From NCBI RefSeq assembly GCF_018613835.1, contig NZ_JAGGPM010000028.1, positions 81,507-145,506 of the forward strand: 64,000 bases of DNA, given 5' to 3'. How positions within the stretch are numbered: position 1 is the first letter of the stretch; every line of letters begins with the position of its first letter. The notes under the pieces were generated by a model, which ran no database searches, was not told where the DNA came from, and saw only the letters and a list, made by a program, of their open reading frames with translations. Below, piece by piece: positions 63,190-64,000 of this stretch. A program made the position numbers and the translations under genes. The stretch is from Arthrobacter sp. ISL-5 (GTDB taxonomy: Bacteria > Actinomycetota > Actinomycetes > Actinomycetales > Micrococcaceae).

Positions 63190-63448
63190 CACAGTCAAGC
63201 ATAGGTCGCCGGAAGAGAATCGCTGAGCACCCGTTCCGGATACGGCACCGTCGTACCGGGCAAAACGTGGTGCCGTCCTGCCCGCATGTTCTGTTTTCAC
63301 CTGCCGCTCCTCATTCCCCGGGATTTGCTCAGGAGTGATTCGGCGCCGGAGCGGGTCCGGATGGGTGCGGTCGGGCACCTCCTTCTGCACACTTACTTCT
63401 GCACGCGGCCTCGTGCATGCGTACTTAGGCATCCGGCCGGGACCCCGC

Positions 63449-63916
63449 TCAGAGCTGGGCGCCGGTGAAGCCCTGCTGGCGCCAGGCCTCGTACACAGCG
63501 ATCGACGCGGCATTGGCCAGGTTCAGGGAACGCAGCGACGGCAGCATGGGAAGCCGGACCCTGGACGTGACATGGGGGTCGTGCTTCAACTGTTCCGGCA
63601 GTCCCACCGACTCCGGGCCGAACAGCAGAACGTCGCCCGGCCGGTAGGAAACGTCCGTGTAGGACACCTCGCCGTCGGAGGTGAAGGCGAAGACCCGCTC
63701 GGGCTGCAGGGCTTCCCAGGCGGCTTCAATGTCAGGATGGACCGTCACCACTGCGAGGTCGTGGTAGTCCAGGCCGGCGCGGCGCAGCTTGGCGTCAGAG
63801 AAGTCGAAGCCGAGCGGTTCCACCAGGTGGAGCTCGGCGCCGGTGATGGCGGCAAGGCGGATGGCGTTGCCGGTATTGCCGGGGATTTCAGGGGTGTGAA
63901 AGAGGATGCGGAACAC
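63449..63916 (-). CDS. trmL: tRNA (cytidine(34)-2'-O)-methyltransferase TrmL
   Basis: A 155-residue SPOUT methyltransferase. FHTPEIPGNTGNAIRLAAIT opens the protein, LLFGPESVGLPEQL and LPMLPSLRSLNLANAASIAV form the knotted AdoMet-binding C-terminus. It methylates the wobble ribose of tRNA-Leu. GTG 63916 has GGATGGA upstream. The 259 bp between it and sigK show no gene I can support; downstream of its start the window ends within 85 bp. Confidence 0.93.
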   Translation of the reverse strand: MFRILFHTPEIPGNTGNAIRLAAITGAELHLVEPLGFDFSDAKLRRAGLDYHDLAVVTVHPDIEAAWEALQPERVFAFTSDGEVSYTDVSYRPGDVLLFGPESVGLPEQLKHDPHVTSRVRLPMLPSLRSLNLANAASIAVYEAWRQQGFTGAQL

Positions 63917-63984
63917 GGTTCCATCCTATCGCCGGGGAAAACGCCGCAGGATGCACGTCCGCCAGTGCTGCGGGATGGGCACTG

Positions 63985-64000
63985 ACAGGGCATGCCCTGT
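63985..64000. repeat. 16-bp perfect palindrome at the window edge
   Basis: ACAGGGCATGCCCTGT is its own reverse complement and runs to the last base of the window. It may be part of a terminator or operator whose rest lies outside. Confidence 0.5.

Overview
The window is high-GC DNA with GTG and TTG starts, tightly packed genes and many 1-4 bp stop/start overlaps. AdnAB, UvrD2, UPF0182, DUF3107 and a coproporphyrin-type heme cluster point to an actinobacterium. The best fit is Micrococcaceae (Arthrobacter or Pseudarthrobacter-like); this is inferred from gene content and order, not from a database match.

Layout. (1) 1-4.6 kb: an orphan DNA methyltransferase behind a DEAD-box RNA helicase, then an RNB-family ribonuclease. 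(2) 4.6-12 kb: a MiaE-like ferritin-fold protein, a thiamine cluster (thiE opposite a TPP riboswitch and thiO-thiS-thiG), a pterin dehydratase/VOC fusion, a small membrane protein, DUF3107, a TetR regulator and MoeZ. Helicase, MiaE-like protein, DUF3107, TetR and MoeZ match the order of Mycobacterium tuberculosis Rv3206c-Rv3211, with the thiamine genes set in the middle. (3) 12-25.4 kb: a Tat-exported protein with a multicopper-oxidase remnant, then a nearly complete heme pathway: hemA divergent from hemE-hemY-(surface protein)-hemQ-hemH-hemC-hemD-hemB-(LLM flavoprotein)-hemL. It ends at a 58-bp perfect palindrome. (4) 25.5-28.2 kb: methionine importer metNIQ. (5) 28.5-48.2 kb: a DNA-repair stretch (DEDDh exonuclease, Atl-like protein, AdnA, AdnB, a phosphotransferase, NudC, UvrD2) followed by a SprT/YgjP-like metalloprotein, a DUF2342 metalloprotease, a PDZ-Lon protease and UPF0182. 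This again follows the mycobacterial order (Rv3193c-Rv3202c). (6) 48.2-48.7 kb: two identical initiator tRNA genes, each with its own terminator. (7) 48.8-54.1 kb: a cytochrome b-type membrane protein, a broken photolyase gene, and PspA followed by a large TPM-domain protein. (8) 54.4-64 kb: an HtrA-like protease, etfBA with a PIG-L deacetylase, gluconate kinase and permease, a sigma factor/anti-sigma/MerR-TipAS set, and TrmL.

How the genes work together. ThiO, ThiS and ThiG make the thiazole half of thiamine and ThiE joins the halves. No ThiF is visible, so the nearby MoeZ, with its ThiF-type and rhodanese domains, is the obvious candidate to charge ThiS. The heme genes run from charged glutamyl-tRNA to heme through coproporphyrin (HemY/CgoX, HemH/CpfC, HemQ/ChdC). 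AdnAB, UvrD2 and Atl form a conserved repair neighbourhood, while photolyase has been lost by mutation. PspA/TPM, HtrA and SigK-RskA look like envelope and stress functions.

I found no CRISPR array, insertion sequence, integrase or prophage. Nothing here is clearly a wholly new system. The points most worth following are the SigK-RskA-MerR/TipAS set with a 19-bp-spacer promoter, the LLM flavoprotein and surface protein inside the heme operon, the decayed photolyase and copper-oxidase genes, and several precise palindromes upstream of genes.
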